Part shown: in pieces, positions 63,908 to 64,000 of the stretch
How positions within the stretch are numbered: position 1 is the stretch's first letter
Layout of the letters: every line of letters starts with the position of its first letter
Notes under the pieces: model-generated
What the model was told of the DNA's origin: nothing
Databases searched by the model: none
The model's input: the letters and a program-made list of their open reading frames with translations, nothing else
Assembly: GCA_943736015.1 (NCBI GenBank)
Contig: OX031065.1
Location: 3,107,501 to 3,171,500, forward strand
From: Tridacna crocea
Taxonomy: Eukaryota; Mollusca; Bivalvia; Cardiida; Cardiidae
Length of the DNA stretch: 64,000 nt
Direction: 5' to 3'
Made by a program: the position numbers and the translations under genes

Positions 63908-64000
63908 AACAAGAGGGCCATTGGCCCTGGAACGCTCACCTTAGACTATAGCTTATGGGTGAAATTCAATTCTTTGAGCAACTTTGGTAAAGCTTCACCC
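63908..64000 (+). repeat. Head of a tandem-repeat element, cut by window end
   Basis: AACAAGAGGGCCATTGGCCC, then CTTAGACTATAGCTTATG, nearly the same as the head at 37717. Confidence 0.85.

Overview
The window is AT-rich eukaryotic nuclear DNA, almost certainly from a bivalve mollusc and probably a heterodont. This is inferred from intron-split host genes, GT-AG junctions, and short dispersed repeats of bivalve type (GAGCAC...GTGCTC tails, GTCCGTCGTCC minisatellites, AGCCTGCGCAGTCCGCGCAGGCT hairpin cores). Nothing looks bacterial: there are no operons, ribosome binding sites or CRISPR arrays.

Two host genes are readable, both on the + strand. From 47 to 11028 lie the last six coding exons of a CYP2-clan cytochrome P450; its 5' part is outside the window. 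From 21651 to 30464 lies a complete seven-exon, 412-residue alpha-1,6-fucosyltransferase (FUT8)-like gene with a signal anchor and the FUT8 catalytic motifs, but no SH3 domain. The introns are full of transposons: about a dozen copies of a 220-bp palindromic TTAA-ended MITE, fold-back elements, a badly broken Ty3/gypsy element (about 5.05-9.08 kb), a mariner remnant, and a 2.3-kb element at 13363-15667 with 500-bp inverted repeats enclosing a C2H2 zinc-finger fragment.

From 34.3 to 44.5 kb the DNA is mostly arrays of 155-170-bp repeats. Each array has a shared head hairpin, a shared tail hairpin and a GTCCGTCGTCC-type minisatellite, which resembles Helentron-like non-autonomous elements. A LINE 3' fragment and nested fold-back MITEs interrupt them.

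From 44548 to 62416 is a nearly full-length Polinton/Maverick (adintovirus-like) element. It has 567-587-bp terminal inverted repeats, AG...CT ends and a 6-bp ATTGGG target duplication, and it sits inside the tail of one of the tandem-repeat elements. Leftward genes are a fibre-like repeat protein, an adenain-like protease, a chromodomain integrase and a zinc-ribbon/PLA2 protein. Rightward genes are the packaging ATPase, penton, a hydrophobic pX-like protein, a possible dUTPase-fold protein, a PSAP-bearing membrane protein, a low-complexity Cys/Tyr repeat protein, a DUF8207-like protein, a basic core-like protein, a small unknown, the major capsid protein, a SAP/NUMOD1-like protein and protein-primed DNA polymerase B. 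The two blocks diverge from a 38-bp AT-only spacer, and most genes carry a TATA-like A-tract directly against the ATG. It is treated as a fossil: about three genes read as broken and a 1.9-kb host repeat has inserted into it. The near-identical terminal repeats suggest a young insertion. From 62.4 kb to the end, more tandem-repeat elements follow.
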